From assembly GCA_964631235.1 (NCBI GenBank), contig CAZVZX010000006.1, positions 1 to 64,000 on the forward strand: DNA of 64,000 bases. The letters are read 5' to 3'. This document shows, one piece after another, positions 35,299-48,429 of the stretch (its first letter is position 1; each line of letters begins with the position of its first letter). Under the pieces are notes generated by a model. The model was not told where the DNA came from, ran no database searches, and worked only from the letters and a program-made list of their open reading frames with translations. This stretch comes from JARKPK01 sp964631235 (GTDB lineage Bacteria > Planctomycetota > Planctomycetia > Pirellulales > Thermoguttaceae). A program made the translations under genes and the position numbers.

Positions 35299-38200
35299 CT
35301 ACGGTGTTTTCGTTTCGCTAATCTCCCAAAGAGTTCGCTGCTGCGGCTGATCTTGCGAACCGACGAGCAGCCATAACGATTGATCGGCCGCGCACATCGG
35401 CCCAAAGAGCGATTGTTTCGGCGGAAGGCCCTCGATCACTTTCTGCGCGACAACTTGGCCGTCGGCCGCCTTCATCCAGTTCGCCTCGACGATCGCCGGC
35501 GCGTTCTCCTCCGTCGGCCTTCGAGCGGCAACGTAGAGCACTTCACCCGAGGAACAGGTCAGCATCGCCTCGGTTGGGTGCGGCATTGCGTGGCGCCACG
35601 CAATTCGGAATCCTCCGGCCGCCGAGTAACTCGAACCCGTTCGGTCGGCGGAATCCGCTTTCGGTGTATCGGCCCGCGCGGCTTGCGGGCCTGCGGAAAG
35701 GCCTCGGCCGGAATCAGTGTCGATTCCCCAAAGCTCACTGCCTGCACGAACAACAAGGTGGTCGCCTGCAAAACCGACGATCTGATCGATTTGAGGCGCA
35801 ATGACGAATCCCAGCAAGCGACCGCTGACCAGATCGAGAAACTCGACCGATCGCATTCCCGGCTGAAATGCTGCCACGATCGATTCACGCACCGCAGGCG
35901 GCTCATGCTTTTGAAGACACCACGGCCTCGGCTGTTCTTCCGACGAACGCGGTGGAATCCACACTTGCTGCCGCACCCAGTGCACTCGGCCGTCAAGACG
36001 GCAACAGAAGATCGCCCCGCCGACGGTCGCCACGATCTTGTCGTCCACCTGAACTGCCTGACAGGGCAACTCGCCCTCCCAAACGTCGAGAAATTCCAAG
36101 ACCGGCTGCGCGGCAACCGTCTGACCGGTGGCAACATCAACTCGCGAGAAGATCAACTGCAATTTCTGCGGGAATACCTTTTGAACAGTGAAGAGCAACA
36201 GCTCGCGGCCGACGGCAATCGGATCGGCGGCCAGGCCGTCGTTCAACGCGAGCGACCACTTCAGCTTACCGTCGGCGGCATCGATGCAGGCCAAGTCGGG
36301 CTGTTCCTTGCCTGTGCGCCGCAGGAAGATCGAATTCTCGACTCGAACCGGGCACGGCGCAATCATCGGCCAAACCGTCTTGCCGGCCGCGAACTCCAGC
36401 GGTTGCGACCATTCCGATCGGCCTTCGCCGAGTTTCCACGAAGTGATATTGCTCCGCGACACGCAACGCAGGCTGGAATCGACGAACAAACCCATCTGCC
36501 GCGCCGCCCAATCAAGCTCTCGCGGCAACGCACCGGACGGGGCCGATGCGAAGTCTTCAACTTGGCCCCACCGGCGTCCCGACAACGCCCCCGCCGGAGG
36601 CGTCATCAACCGAGAACCGGCGCGACCGCTCTGTCCACCGGATCGCGGCCCGTTGTGCCGCCGCATTCGATCGACAATTCGTTCAAACTCCGGCGGCTCG
36701 ATTTCAACATTGCCCAACCGAACCGCCTCGCGCACCGGCGTGCCGTACTCCGAGCCCATCATCGCCGCGGCCAGACGCATGCGTGCGGCAATGCCTTGAG
36801 TCTGCTTTGCGTCCGGCGTGTCTCGCAGCGCCAAGCGGTAGTGTCCCATCGCTTCGAAAAAGCGGCCGCTCGACAGTGCTTGGTCGCCCAAGCGGTAGCG
36901 GGCCTCGCTCGCGGCCGGCGTACCGACGAACTGAACCGCCACGTTGGCCAACCCGTCGTGATCGGCGCTGTTGATGGCGGTTTGCAGCCGTAAGGAGGCC
37001 AGTTGCGAGAACTCGGCATTCATCGCCGAACGAAGCTCCGCGTTGCGCTCGATCAGTCCCCGCACCGCCACGGCGTAGTCGCAGAAGAGCCGCGGATCCT
37101 GTGGATCGGGCGTCAGACCGATCGCGGTCGGGTCGGCCGAACCCGTGATGATCTGGCAGGCCTCGCGAAACGCTTTGCCTTCCAACGTCGAGAGCAGCTC
37201 GGTCATCGCATTGAAGCCTTCCTTCCCCGCCGGAGGAAGCAATAGCGGTCGATAACGTCCTCCCTCGCTGCGCAGGCGAGGCGGCATCGCCCACTGACGC
37301 GGCAATACGCTGTCGATCCAATCGGCCAGACGGGTCAGCGGACGTTCCTCTTCCGGCAGATCGTCAAAGAACCGGCGCAAACCTTGCCAACTGCGAAGCA
37401 ACTCGGCCAACCGCCGCAATTTTGCCCAGTCAAAACGGTAGATCAGCGCAGTCGCCTCCGTCTCCAGCGCCGCGGTCCAGCGAATTCGATGAACGAATCG
37501 TTGCGGGCAACTCATGCTGACGGCGGCCAGCCAAGTTTGCGAAAAGGCCGCCGGCTCGCCCGCCGCCACCGCATCATCGAGCACCCGCTGCACGGCACCG
37601 ACCAACAGATCGCGGTTTCCGCCGTCGTACCCGTTAATCATCGTCGCCGCCGAACCGATCAACGCCAGCTTCTCGGCGGTGCCGCCGGTCCCTTCGAGTA
37701 CCGAACGGAAGTATTCGCTCAGCGGCGCCTCGGCGAACGTTGCCGCAACCTTCGGCCGCCGCACCTGAACGGCCTGAAGTGCGATCGACCGCGCATGGCT
37801 TTGATGCGGCACGCAATACACGCCGACGTATGCCGGTATCTTGCCGCTGCTTTTGATCACTTGGTTGTAGTAGGTCCAATGTTCTCCATCGGGGCTGACC
37901 GCAAACTTGGCCGCGCGGTCGCCCACCAAAATCGCGACGCGGATCGTGCCTTCGCCGACAAACGGCACAGGATAGCTCTTCATGTCGATCCATAGATTGC
38001 TGTTGTTGTCGCCCGGCCCGCAAAGATTCCACGCCCGCTCAGAGCGATTCTGATCGCCGCAAACCGCGACGCGGCAGATTTCGTTGCCCTCGGCATCTGC
38101 AACAAACACGCCGGTGCCGCGATCGGCCTGAGCCAGTTCGAAGCAGATCAACCGACCTTTCGCCTCAGCCGGNNNNNNNNNNNNNNNNNNNNNNNNNNNN

Positions 38201-39065
38201 NNNNNNNNNNNNNNNNNNNNNNNNNNNNNNNNNNNNGTCGGTCGAACGAACCGTTTTCGCCTGGCTCCGCCTTCCAATCGAGCGGCCCGGCCGCAAGCTG
38301 CGAAACCACCTCGGGCATCGGCGGCGACGACGGCATCCCCTGACACGGCACGAACTCGAAACTGAGAACCTGGGCGTCACATTCGACGAACATCTCGTCG
38401 GGCAATCCCTCGAACGGGACGGCCAATACCCACATCCCGCCCCGTGTCAGCGTCAACCGTTTTCCATCGCACAACAGCAGGTGCGTGCCCATGCCCATCT
38501 GTTGCACGCGGCCCTCGTCGTAGGCCACCGCTTCCCAACGGGCGGGCAACGGCTTGCTTGCGTCTTCGCGGAAGACGCGATAAGCCGCCCAACCGGCCGT
38601 GTTGTTGAATTGCGGATGATGATAAAAGGCCACTCCCTCGCGGCCGCGCCATAGAAAGAACCGCCGATGCCGATACGTTCGATGCGAAAAACGCAGGGCC
38701 GTTCCGGGCCGCCACGCTTCGTTCAAACGAAAAAACCCTTTCATCAGCACCAGCCCATGATCGTGATGCCACGAGTTTTCGAACTTGCTTTCGAACCCCT
38801 CGACGGGAACGAACATCTCCTTGAGTTTGGCCGCCGACGGTATGGACTGCGGGGAAACGCTTTCCGACCAACAGATCTCGTCAAAACGGGGTGCCGGCTC
38901 GGCCGCATCGGCCGAAAAGGTGACCAGCGCGGTATAAAACAGAACGTGAATCATCGGATCAATCAGCTCAACAGTGGGCAATGCGCATGCAGCGCACATG
39001 AGGGAAGCGAAGGCAAAGGCAAGAAACCGCCGCGGAAGGCCGTGCGGCAACCATGGTCGCCGCAA
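35299..39065 (-). CDS. Giant secreted PQQ-propeller-like planctomycete protein, interrupted by assembly gap
   Basis: Two open frames, upstream of and downstream of a 64-N gap (38173-38236), are read as one gene of roughly 1250 residues. The N-terminal half ends at about ENGSFDR beside the gap; the downstream half begins near KGRLICFELAQ. Starts at 39065 (MRRPWLPHGL, signal-like) or 38954 (MIHVLFYTALVTF) are both possible. The middle contains WNLCGPGDNNSNLWIDM and DGEHWTYYNQV, typical of secreted planctomycete DUF1581/DUF1583-type proteins (names from memory). A TPR-like section follows near 36750-36900. The C-terminal part has beta-propeller-like blades, such as GQTVAAQPVLEFLDVWEGEL and GGAIFCCRLDGRVHWVRQ. 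The frames match only if the true gap length is 2 modulo 3. Function unknown. Confidence 0.72.
38173..38236. other. Assembly gap, 64 N
   Basis: A run of 64 undetermined bases, probably a scaffold join of estimated length. It disrupts the reading frame of the giant secreted protein. Confidence 0.98.
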
Positions 39066-39473
39066 CCGGTCAACCGCGTCAGCCCGTTACCAATGTCGGG
39101 CCGGGCGGCAACGCGACATCAATCGCACCAATGCCGTGCAGTAACCAATTAGGCACTATAACCTTTGCGTCAACCGGCCCGCAACCGGCCGCGATTAAAG
39201 GCCCACAGAAACGGGGGCGTCCCCGCAACCGGCCGCGAACCGGAAGACCTGATTGACGCTCTGCTCACCGTGGACGCAAAGCGAGAACAACTTTGGCCGC
39301 AGAATGCGCGGCATCGAACCAACGAGGTTCAAGGGCCGGCCCTCGACGGTCGTCGGACGGCCGACGCCACTGCCCCAAGGGGGGTACAATCATCCAACGT
39401 GAAGTATAATAGAACAATCCTTTGCGTCGGCGCGGGCAGCGTCCGATCATCAGGTATCTCTCGGGTGGAAATT
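39066..39473. other. Divergent intergenic region with GC-rich repeats
   Basis: About 410 bp. GCAACCGGCCGCGA occurs twice near 39181 and 39225, and GGGGGCGTCCCC is a small palindrome between them. It should contain the promoters of both flanking genes. Confidence 0.45.
39405..39410 (+). promoter_or_regulatory. Possible -10 box
   Basis: An exact TATAAT at 39405-39410 in GC-rich surroundings, 64 bases before the aldolase start. No good -35 hexamer lies 16-18 bases upstream, so support is limited. Confidence 0.35.
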
Positions 39474-40676
39474 ATGGCCGTCAAGTCGCTCGATCAAAAA
39501 CTCGCTCGCATCCATTCCGATCCGTCGTGCCGCGATTTTATCTTGGCTGATGCGAAGGACGCCGACATGGCGTTCGGGCTTTCGGCGCCGGGGCTTAGTC
39601 CCGAGCATCACTCGGGCGAAGCCCGCTTTCGCACGCTCGACGAATACCGGCAACAAATACGCGACATCGTTGCGCAAGGGCTGGTCGATATCATGCTGAT
39701 GAGTGCCAGCACCAGCGAATGCCTGACGATCCGCGAGCGGATCTTCGACGGCACCGCCGTTACGCCCGCCGTCCGCGCCAACGACACGACCGACATCTGG
39801 CTGGCGGCGGGCAGCGGCCGCTATGCACAGCAGCCTTCGCTGCCCTTTCGCACCACAACGATCGACCACGCACAATGCGGCAAGGCTCAATGCGCCGACG
39901 ACGAGCGGCATCTGGGGGTCGATCTCGGGCTCTATTCATGCACCTTCAATAACGACGCGGTGGACGACCTGCGTACCCTGGAAGCCTATAAGGCGTTCCG
40001 GCTCGAGGCCGAGGCCAAGGGCTTTCGGCACTTCCTGGAGGTGTTCAGCCCCAATGCGCCGGCGGTTGCGCCGCCTTCCGTGCCCGATTTCGTGAATGAT
40101 CACATCGCCCGCGCGCTGGCCGGGGTAACCTCCGCCGGTCGGCCGATCTTTTTGAAGATTCCCTACTTCGGCCCGGCCGCCATGGAAGCCCTTGCTCGCT
40201 ACGATCGTTCGCTGGTAGTCGGCATCTTGGGCGGTTCGGCGGGCACAACTTACGACGCGATGCACATGCTTTGGGAAGCCAAACGGTACGGTGCCCGCGT
40301 CGCCCTCTACGGACGAAAGATCAACAACGCCGAGGATCAATTGACGTTCATCCACTTTCTGCGGCTGGTGGCCGACGATCAGATTTCGCCCGAAGAAGCA
40401 GTTCGCGCCTATCACGGCGCGTTGCAACGGTTGGGAATTCGTCCGAAACGGCCGCTGGCCGACGACCTGCAACAGACCGCCGTCAGTCATTCCTACTCCG
40501 GCAGCGGCCGGCCGAAGGGCAAAACGGCCGCTCGGCAGTCGCGCGACGGCAAACCGGCCCAGGGCCGATGTGCCGCATCCGTCGGCCCCCACGATCAAGA
40601 CCCCGATTTCGCGCGAATGACCCCGGCTGAAAAAGCCCTCTGGAACATCGAGCGTTGGAAGCGAATCATCGGCTGA
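39474..40676 (+). CDS. DhnA-type class I aldolase-like protein
   Basis: A 400-residue protein starting MAVKSLDQKLARIHSD; GGTGGAA precedes the ATG at 39474, and the open frame upstream is unconserved. SAGRPIFLKIPYFGPAAMEAL carries Lys228, placed like the Schiff-base lysine of DhnA-type fructose-bisphosphate or related aldolases. VVGILGGSAGTTYDAMHMLW and GARVALYGRKINNAEDQLTF fit the phosphate-binding end of the (beta/alpha)8 barrel. The tail after residue 330 is Gly/Lys-rich and ends AEKALWNIERWKRIIG, unlike simple aldolases. The substrate is unknown. The preceding possible -10 box suggests its own transcript. Confidence 0.78.
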   Translation: MAVKSLDQKLARIHSDPSCRDFILADAKDADMAFGLSAPGLSPEHHSGEARFRTLDEYRQQIRDIVAQGLVDIMLMSASTSECLTIRERIFDGTAVTPAVRANDTTDIWLAAGSGRYAQQPSLPFRTTTIDHAQCGKAQCADDERHLGVDLGLYSCTFNNDAVDDLRTLEAYKAFRLEAEAKGFRHFLEVFSPNAPAVAPPSVPDFVNDHIARALAGVTSAGRPIFLKIPYFGPAAMEALARYDRSLVVGILGGSAGTTYDAMHMLWEAKRYGARVALYGRKINNAEDQLTFIHFLRLVADDQISPEEAVRAYHGALQRLGIRPKRPLADDLQQTAVSHSYSGSGRPKGKTAARQSRDGKPAQGRCAASVGPHDQDPDFARMTPAEKALWNIERWKRIIG

Positions 40677-40832
40677 GGCGGCCTCGCTTCCGCACAGCGC
40701 AATCCGCGTAGAATTCGGTAAGATGAAGGCGATGCCTGCGGCCCTGGCGAGTCGATCGGCCGCGCTGCTTCCCGCGGGCAGCCCGATGCTCGATCTGTTC
40801 GGATCAATCCGAATGAACGGAGGGACGAGGGG

Positions 40833-43187
40833 ATGGCCGCTCGATTCGCCCGCATTGCGCCGCGATCTTCACCGCTTTCGACTACAGTACCGAGTGCTCG
40901 GCCGCCGATGCCGTTTGAGAACCGTCAGCAAGCAGGCCGAGTTCCTGTTCGCGCCGGCTGCCGCGCACGGAATCGCACTTGCACCAGCCTCGTGATCGTA
41001 ATACCGGCACTGGCTGTTTGGGTTCTTACCGCGGCGACAGTCTGCCTGGCCGCCGAACTTGCTCAACAGGCTCCCGGTAAATCGGCCGGCCCCTCTGCCA
41101 ACCTCTCTGTCGAACAACCGACGCTGACGCTCGAAGCGAATCGCGTCGGCCGGTTCGAAAAGATCGAGATGCGAATCGACTGGCCTAGAGAGTACCGCAA
41201 TCCGTTCGACCCCGCAGAGGTACGCTGCGATATCGAACTGACCGGCCCCAACGGACAAACGCTGCTTCTTCCCGCGTTCTATACTCAGCCCTATCGGTAC
41301 GAAACGATTCCGCGTGCCGGCAAGCCGGCCGCTTGGCTTTATCCCGAGGGCAAGCCTCAATGGCGGGCGCGGTTTGCCACCGCGATCGAAGGGCGTTGGA
41401 CGGCGCGGGCCGTCATCGCCGACCAACACGGCACGGCGCGGTCGGACCCCGCGTCGTTCGATGTCGTTGCCTCGGCCCGCCGCGGCTTCCTTCGCCCTGC
41501 CAAGGCCGATCCGCACTACCTTCAGTTCAGCACGGGCGAACCGTTCTTCGCCATCGGCCAGAACTTGGCGTTCATTGGGGCCGGGCAGTATGTCGATTTG
41601 CCGCGCGCGGAACAGATTTTCGGCCGATTGCGGTCCAACGGCGCGAACTTCCTCCGCATTTGGATCTGCTGCCACGATTGGGCGTTGGCCATCGAAGCGG
41701 AAAAAAGCGCCTGGCGACGATCGTGGAGCAGCACGACGAACCTGGTGGCCCATCCCGATCGAGCCGCGGCCGCGGAACCGTCGCGCGTCGTGCGGCTAGC
41801 CGGCAAGACGGGCCAGGCGATTGCCGTCGATCCTTCGCACCCGGTGGCAATCCGACCTGAAACTGCATATCTTCTTTCGGCCCAAATCCGATCGGACAAC
41901 GGTGCGACGGTGCGTGTCGAACTCGGCGGCAAGTCGGCCGTCATCAATGCCGACCGCTCGTGGAAGCCGCTCACCCTCCGGTTCACCACCGGGCCGAACG
42001 AACGGTGGCTCGACCGCATCCGACTCGTTCTCGGCTCCGAGGGCGAAGCGCTGATCGATTCCGTGTCGCTCCGCGAAGACCAACCCGACTCCGCCGAGCT
42101 CCTTTGGGAGGCCGCCCCCAATCGGCCCATGCCGGGAACCTACAACTTGCTCGACGCCGCCATGCTCGATCGGCTTGTCGAAGCTGCCGAGCGAGAGGGT
42201 GTTTATCTCCAGCTTTGCGTCGTAACGCGCGACCTCTACATGAAGCACTTGAAAGACCCGCAAAGCGATGCCTACAAGCGCGCCGTCGAACATGCCAAGA
42301 ACCTGATGCGCTACTGCGTCGCCCGTTGGGGTTATTCGACCCACGTTGCCGCCTGGGAGTACTTCAACGAGATCGACCCGGGGCTCCCTACCGACGTCTT
42401 CTATCAACAAGTCGGCGATTTTGTCGCAGGCATTGATCCCTTTGCCCGCTGCCGTACCACAAGCACTTGGCATCCCTCGGCCCGCGATTGCCGCCATCCC
42501 CAAATCGACCTCCCCCAAGTTCACCATTACTTGCGGCCCACGCTGGGCGACTCGGGCCACGATGAGTCGGCCGCCGTAGTCCATTGGGCGAGGTTCTTGC
42601 GCGAACATGGCCCCCGCAAGCCGGGCCTGATCGCGGAGTTCGGCCTGGCCGACGATAAATGGGGGCTCAGCCCGTTGATGAAGGAAGACGAGCGGCTCGA
42701 CCACTTCCACAATGCGCTGTGGGCGTCGGCTCTGTCGGGCACCGCCGGAACCGCCATGTTTTGGTGGTGGGAACAGCTCGACCGGCAAGACGGATATCAG
42801 CACTACAAACCGCTGGCGGCATTCATGGCAGGCGAACCGTTGGGGATCGAACCAGTGAGCCCCATTCAACCCGCTGCGAATTTGCCGCGGTGTCGGGTGC
42901 TAGGGCTGCGCGGCACGCACCGAGTGCTTCTGTGGCTGTTCGACACCGATACCAACTGGCACCGATCCTTGGTCGAGAAGAAGCCGCCCGAGCGAGTCTC
43001 CGAGGTTCAGATTCGATTGACCGGTCTGACGGCGGGAAAATGGAAGCTGCAATGGTGGGATACCAGAACGGGAAAGCCCTTCGCTGAACGAACGATCTCC
43101 GTCTCTGGCCAAGAAACCGCCCTGACCGCACCAGCTTTCGAGCGAGACCTCGCAGCAAAACTCTCCTATCTTGCCGACACCAACTAG
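40833..43187 (+). CDS. DUF5060 domain-containing glycoside hydrolase (GH5-like)
   Basis: A 784-residue protein. GGAGG nine bases upstream supports ATG 40833; the signal segment (LVIVIPALAVWVLTAATVCL) then lies at residues 53-72, so a later start is possible. Residues 95-220 are a DUF5060-like beta domain (VRCDIELTGPNGQTLLLPAF). A TIM-barrel catalytic part begins near 230 and is interrupted by a jelly-roll-like insert at about 310-430 (SRVVRLAGKTGQAIAVDPSH). The acid/base Glu513 is in AAWEYFNEID and the nucleophile Glu602 in GLIAEFGLADDK, as in GH5-type enzymes. A beta domain ends the protein. It likely hydrolyses an exported polysaccharide; the sugar is unknown. Confidence 0.82.
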   Translation: MAARFARIAPRSSPLSTTVPSARPPMPFENRQQAGRVPVRAGCRARNRTCTSLVIVIPALAVWVLTAATVCLAAELAQQAPGKSAGPSANLSVEQPTLTLEANRVGRFEKIEMRIDWPREYRNPFDPAEVRCDIELTGPNGQTLLLPAFYTQPYRYETIPRAGKPAAWLYPEGKPQWRARFATAIEGRWTARAVIADQHGTARSDPASFDVVASARRGFLRPAKADPHYLQFSTGEPFFAIGQNLAFIGAGQYVDLPRAEQIFGRLRSNGANFLRIWICCHDWALAIEAEKSAWRRSWSSTTNLVAHPDRAAAAEPSRVVRLAGKTGQAIAVDPSHPVAIRPETAYLLSAQIRSDNGATVRVELGGKSAVINADRSWKPLTLRFTTGPNERWLDRIRLVLGSEGEALIDSVSLREDQPDSAELLWEAAPNRPMPGTYNLLDAAMLDRLVEAAEREGVYLQLCVVTRDLYMKHLKDPQSDAYKRAVEHAKNLMRYCVARWGYSTHVAAWEYFNEIDPGLPTDVFYQQVGDFVAGIDPFARCRTTSTWHPSARDCRHPQIDLPQVHHYLRPTLGDSGHDESAAVVHWARFLREHGPRKPGLIAEFGLADDKWGLSPLMKEDERLDHFHNALWASALSGTAGTAMFWWWEQLDRQDGYQHYKPLAAFMAGEPLGIEPVSPIQPAANLPRCRVLGLRGTHRVLLWLFDTDTNWHRSLVEKKPPERVSEVQIRLTGLTAGKWKLQWWDTRTGKPFAERTISVSGQETALTAPAFERDLAAKLSYLADTN

Positions 43188-43416
43188 ATTTCCAGCACCA
43201 CTTGGGCACCAATGGCGCAACCCTTTCGGCCGGTTCTTCTGATGGAAAGCCTGCCCGCCTCCACCACCGGCTGATCCCCGGGCGACGAAGCAAATAACCA
43301 CCGTTTCAGGCAATTCTGGGGGGTTGGGCAGGGACGCCGACGTCGAACCATCGTCGTGGCGCGCCCCGGAATCGGAATTTGTGCGGGCTCTGCCGTCTTT
43401 TCCGATTATATGTGAT

Positions 43417-43485
43417 GGGGGGTTGGCGCAAACTCCGATAACTATTCGGACACAAAGCCTCCGGTCGGAGTTTGTTCGCCCCCCC
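43417..43485 (+). promoter_or_regulatory. 5' leader hairpin covering the ribosome-binding site
   Basis: Left arm GGGGGGTTGGCGCAAACTCC ends with G at 43437; right arm CGGAGTTTGTTCGCCCCCC ends beside the ATG at 43486. AAACTCCG/CGGAGTTT pair perfectly over eight bases, then a loosely paired stretch, then G6/C6. The loop is 28 bases. The only good Shine-Dalgarno (GGAG, 43467-43470) is inside the stem. Confidence 0.55.
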
Positions 43486-45033
43486 ATGCACTCCATCTCT
43501 GTCTTTGTCGGACTGGCTCTCACCGTTTGCACGGTGGTATGCCTCTTGGGCTGCGCGTCGGGCGGGCAGCGATTGCCCGCGGAGGCAGCAGGGGTGGCCG
43601 TTTCGGGCACCGATGCGATCAACGCCCCGATTCTCGCGGTAACCGGCAACGAGCAATCGCTCAGTCGTGTTCCATACCGAACATTGGCTCGAAGAACGGG
43701 CACGCCGACGATAACCACCGTTGCGTGGCCCTCTGCCGATGGGTCAGCCGCCAACACAGTACCGGTCCCGCCGACTGCCTGGCCAAGTGCCGCTTCGCCG
43801 TCGCAAAGCCAAGCGTTGCAGCCCAACATTCCGACAAGCGAACCGTTGCCAGCCGCCAGGCCCGGTGGCAGTCAACCGGCCGATCAACCGATTGCTCGCT
43901 CGCAGCCCGCCGGTCCGATCGGTGCCGGCGTGTCGATCCCCTGGCCGTCGCAAACAGCCCCGGATCGGGCCGCCTTTGCGTCTTTCGGCGCGATCGATTC
44001 CGCAGTCGCCAACGGCACTGGGATAGAGGGAGCACAATGGGTCGCCGGCGCCGGCCCGCTTGATTCAGCCAATGCAATCAACGAGGCGATGCCGCTCGAC
44101 CTGCCGGCCGAGCCGCCGCTCTATACGCCGTTGAACCCATCGATCGAGCGATTGCCCCCGGTGTACGAGCCCGAATGGCAGCCGCAAACCACTCCGGCAC
44201 CAGACGGAATCGACGGCCTAGTCGGCGACACTCTAGCGCCCGCCCAATCCGAGTCGGGCCGCTGGTGGCTTCCTTATGGTCTGCCGCAACGCGCGGAAAC
44301 GGCGGGCCAACGATTGGTCGATTACGGGCGGCAAACGCGAAGCAACGTGGTCAACGACTACCGCCATTACTACCAATGGTCCACGGCTTTCGACCTCGGA
44401 TGGGCAATCGCGCTGTCCGCCCCGCTGGCCAACACGTCGCTCGACGAAGATTTCCGTCATTGGTATCAACGCGATGTTCGAAGCTCCGGCAGCGACGACC
44501 TGTCGTCGTTCTGGCGCCCGTGGGGCGAGGGAAAAATCTTCATCCCCGCCTGGGCCGGATTGGCCGTCGTCGGCCACCTTTGGGAAGAGCGTCCGCTGGC
44601 CACCGCCGTGGGACGTTTCGGCGATCGGACGACGCGGGCCTATTTGGTCGGTGCTCCGCCGATGTTGCTCATGCAGTTCGTTTTGGGCGCCTCGCGCCCG
44701 GGCGAAACATCCCACGGTTCGTACTGGAAGCCCTTCGACGACACCAACGCGGTCAGTGGTCATGCATTTATCGGTGCCGTGCCGTTCCTGACCGCCGCGC
44801 GGATGACCGACCGGCCTGCCATCAAGGGAGCATTGATCCTGCTTTCCGCGTTCCCCGCTTGGTCTCGCGTGAACGACGACCGCCACTACCTCTCTCAGGT
44901 GTGTCTCGGCTGGTACATGGCCCACTTGGCCGTCCGCGCCGTGGACCAAACCGAGGACGATCGACGTCCGATTCGCATCGTGCCCATCGCCAACGCACAG
45001 ATGACCGGCTTCGGCTTGGTCATTCAGCGCTAG
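43486..45033 (+). CDS. PAP2-family lipoprotein
   Basis: A 515-residue protein. The lipobox LLGC (Cys23) marks a lipoprotein; residues 25-270 are Ala/Pro/Gln-rich linker. The C-terminal domain has PAP2 signatures: C1 QFVLGASRP (Lys replaced by Gln), C2 AVSGHAF (usual PSGH), C3 WSRVNDDRHYLSQ (Ser-Arg and His present, last Asp replaced by Gln). PAP2 enzymes dephosphorylate lipid phosphates or act as haloperoxidases. The catalytic His pair is retained but the substitutions make activity uncertain. The upstream hairpin suggests translational control. Membrane helices within the PAP2 part are less clear than usual. Confidence 0.78.
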   Translation: MHSISVFVGLALTVCTVVCLLGCASGGQRLPAEAAGVAVSGTDAINAPILAVTGNEQSLSRVPYRTLARRTGTPTITTVAWPSADGSAANTVPVPPTAWPSAASPSQSQALQPNIPTSEPLPAARPGGSQPADQPIARSQPAGPIGAGVSIPWPSQTAPDRAAFASFGAIDSAVANGTGIEGAQWVAGAGPLDSANAINEAMPLDLPAEPPLYTPLNPSIERLPPVYEPEWQPQTTPAPDGIDGLVGDTLAPAQSESGRWWLPYGLPQRAETAGQRLVDYGRQTRSNVVNDYRHYYQWSTAFDLGWAIALSAPLANTSLDEDFRHWYQRDVRSSGSDDLSSFWRPWGEGKIFIPAWAGLAVVGHLWEERPLATAVGRFGDRTTRAYLVGAPPMLLMQFVLGASRPGETSHGSYWKPFDDTNAVSGHAFIGAVPFLTAARMTDRPAIKGALILLSAFPAWSRVNDDRHYLSQVCLGWYMAHLAVRAVDQTEDDRRPIRIVPIANAQMTGFGLVIQR

Positions 45034-45324
45034 GCGGAACCGCGCGCCGCCCAACCGGCCGCGGCATCGCATTTCGGCGGTTCCCATCGGCCCCCGTTGC
45101 GGACTAGCCATTTCCTGTTTGGGCCGCTTTCTGGTTTTCGCGGCTCCGCTCCGTTGCGTTGCCTATCCGAAGGGCAATAAACTGGGAGTTTGCGCGGCCT
45201 TCGCGGGCAGTGGCCAAAGTCGCAGGCTCCGCATCGCGGCAGTTGCGGGGCTTCGCTTTGGACGACCGGACCTCCCGCTCTCGGCCCGGCGGCATCGTCT
45301 TTTCGAACTTCAATAGGTGGCTTG
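45034..45324. other. Intergenic region upstream of uvrA
   Basis: About 290 bp. An in-frame extension of uvrA runs through it but lacks family similarity. No LexA-like box was recognised. Confidence 0.45.
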
Positions 45325-48267
<2,943 letters not shown>

Positions 48268-48429
48268 GGAACGCGAACAAAATATACTCTGCACGCTTCG
48301 CGTGTGAAAAAGGAATCACGCGGAGCCAAGAGAGCCAATGAGTTTTGTCTGGCTGAATAATCCGCCCGTGCCGCGATTCAATGCTGCCGCCGCTCGCACA
48401 CAACTTCAGCAACGCGAAAATAAGACGAA

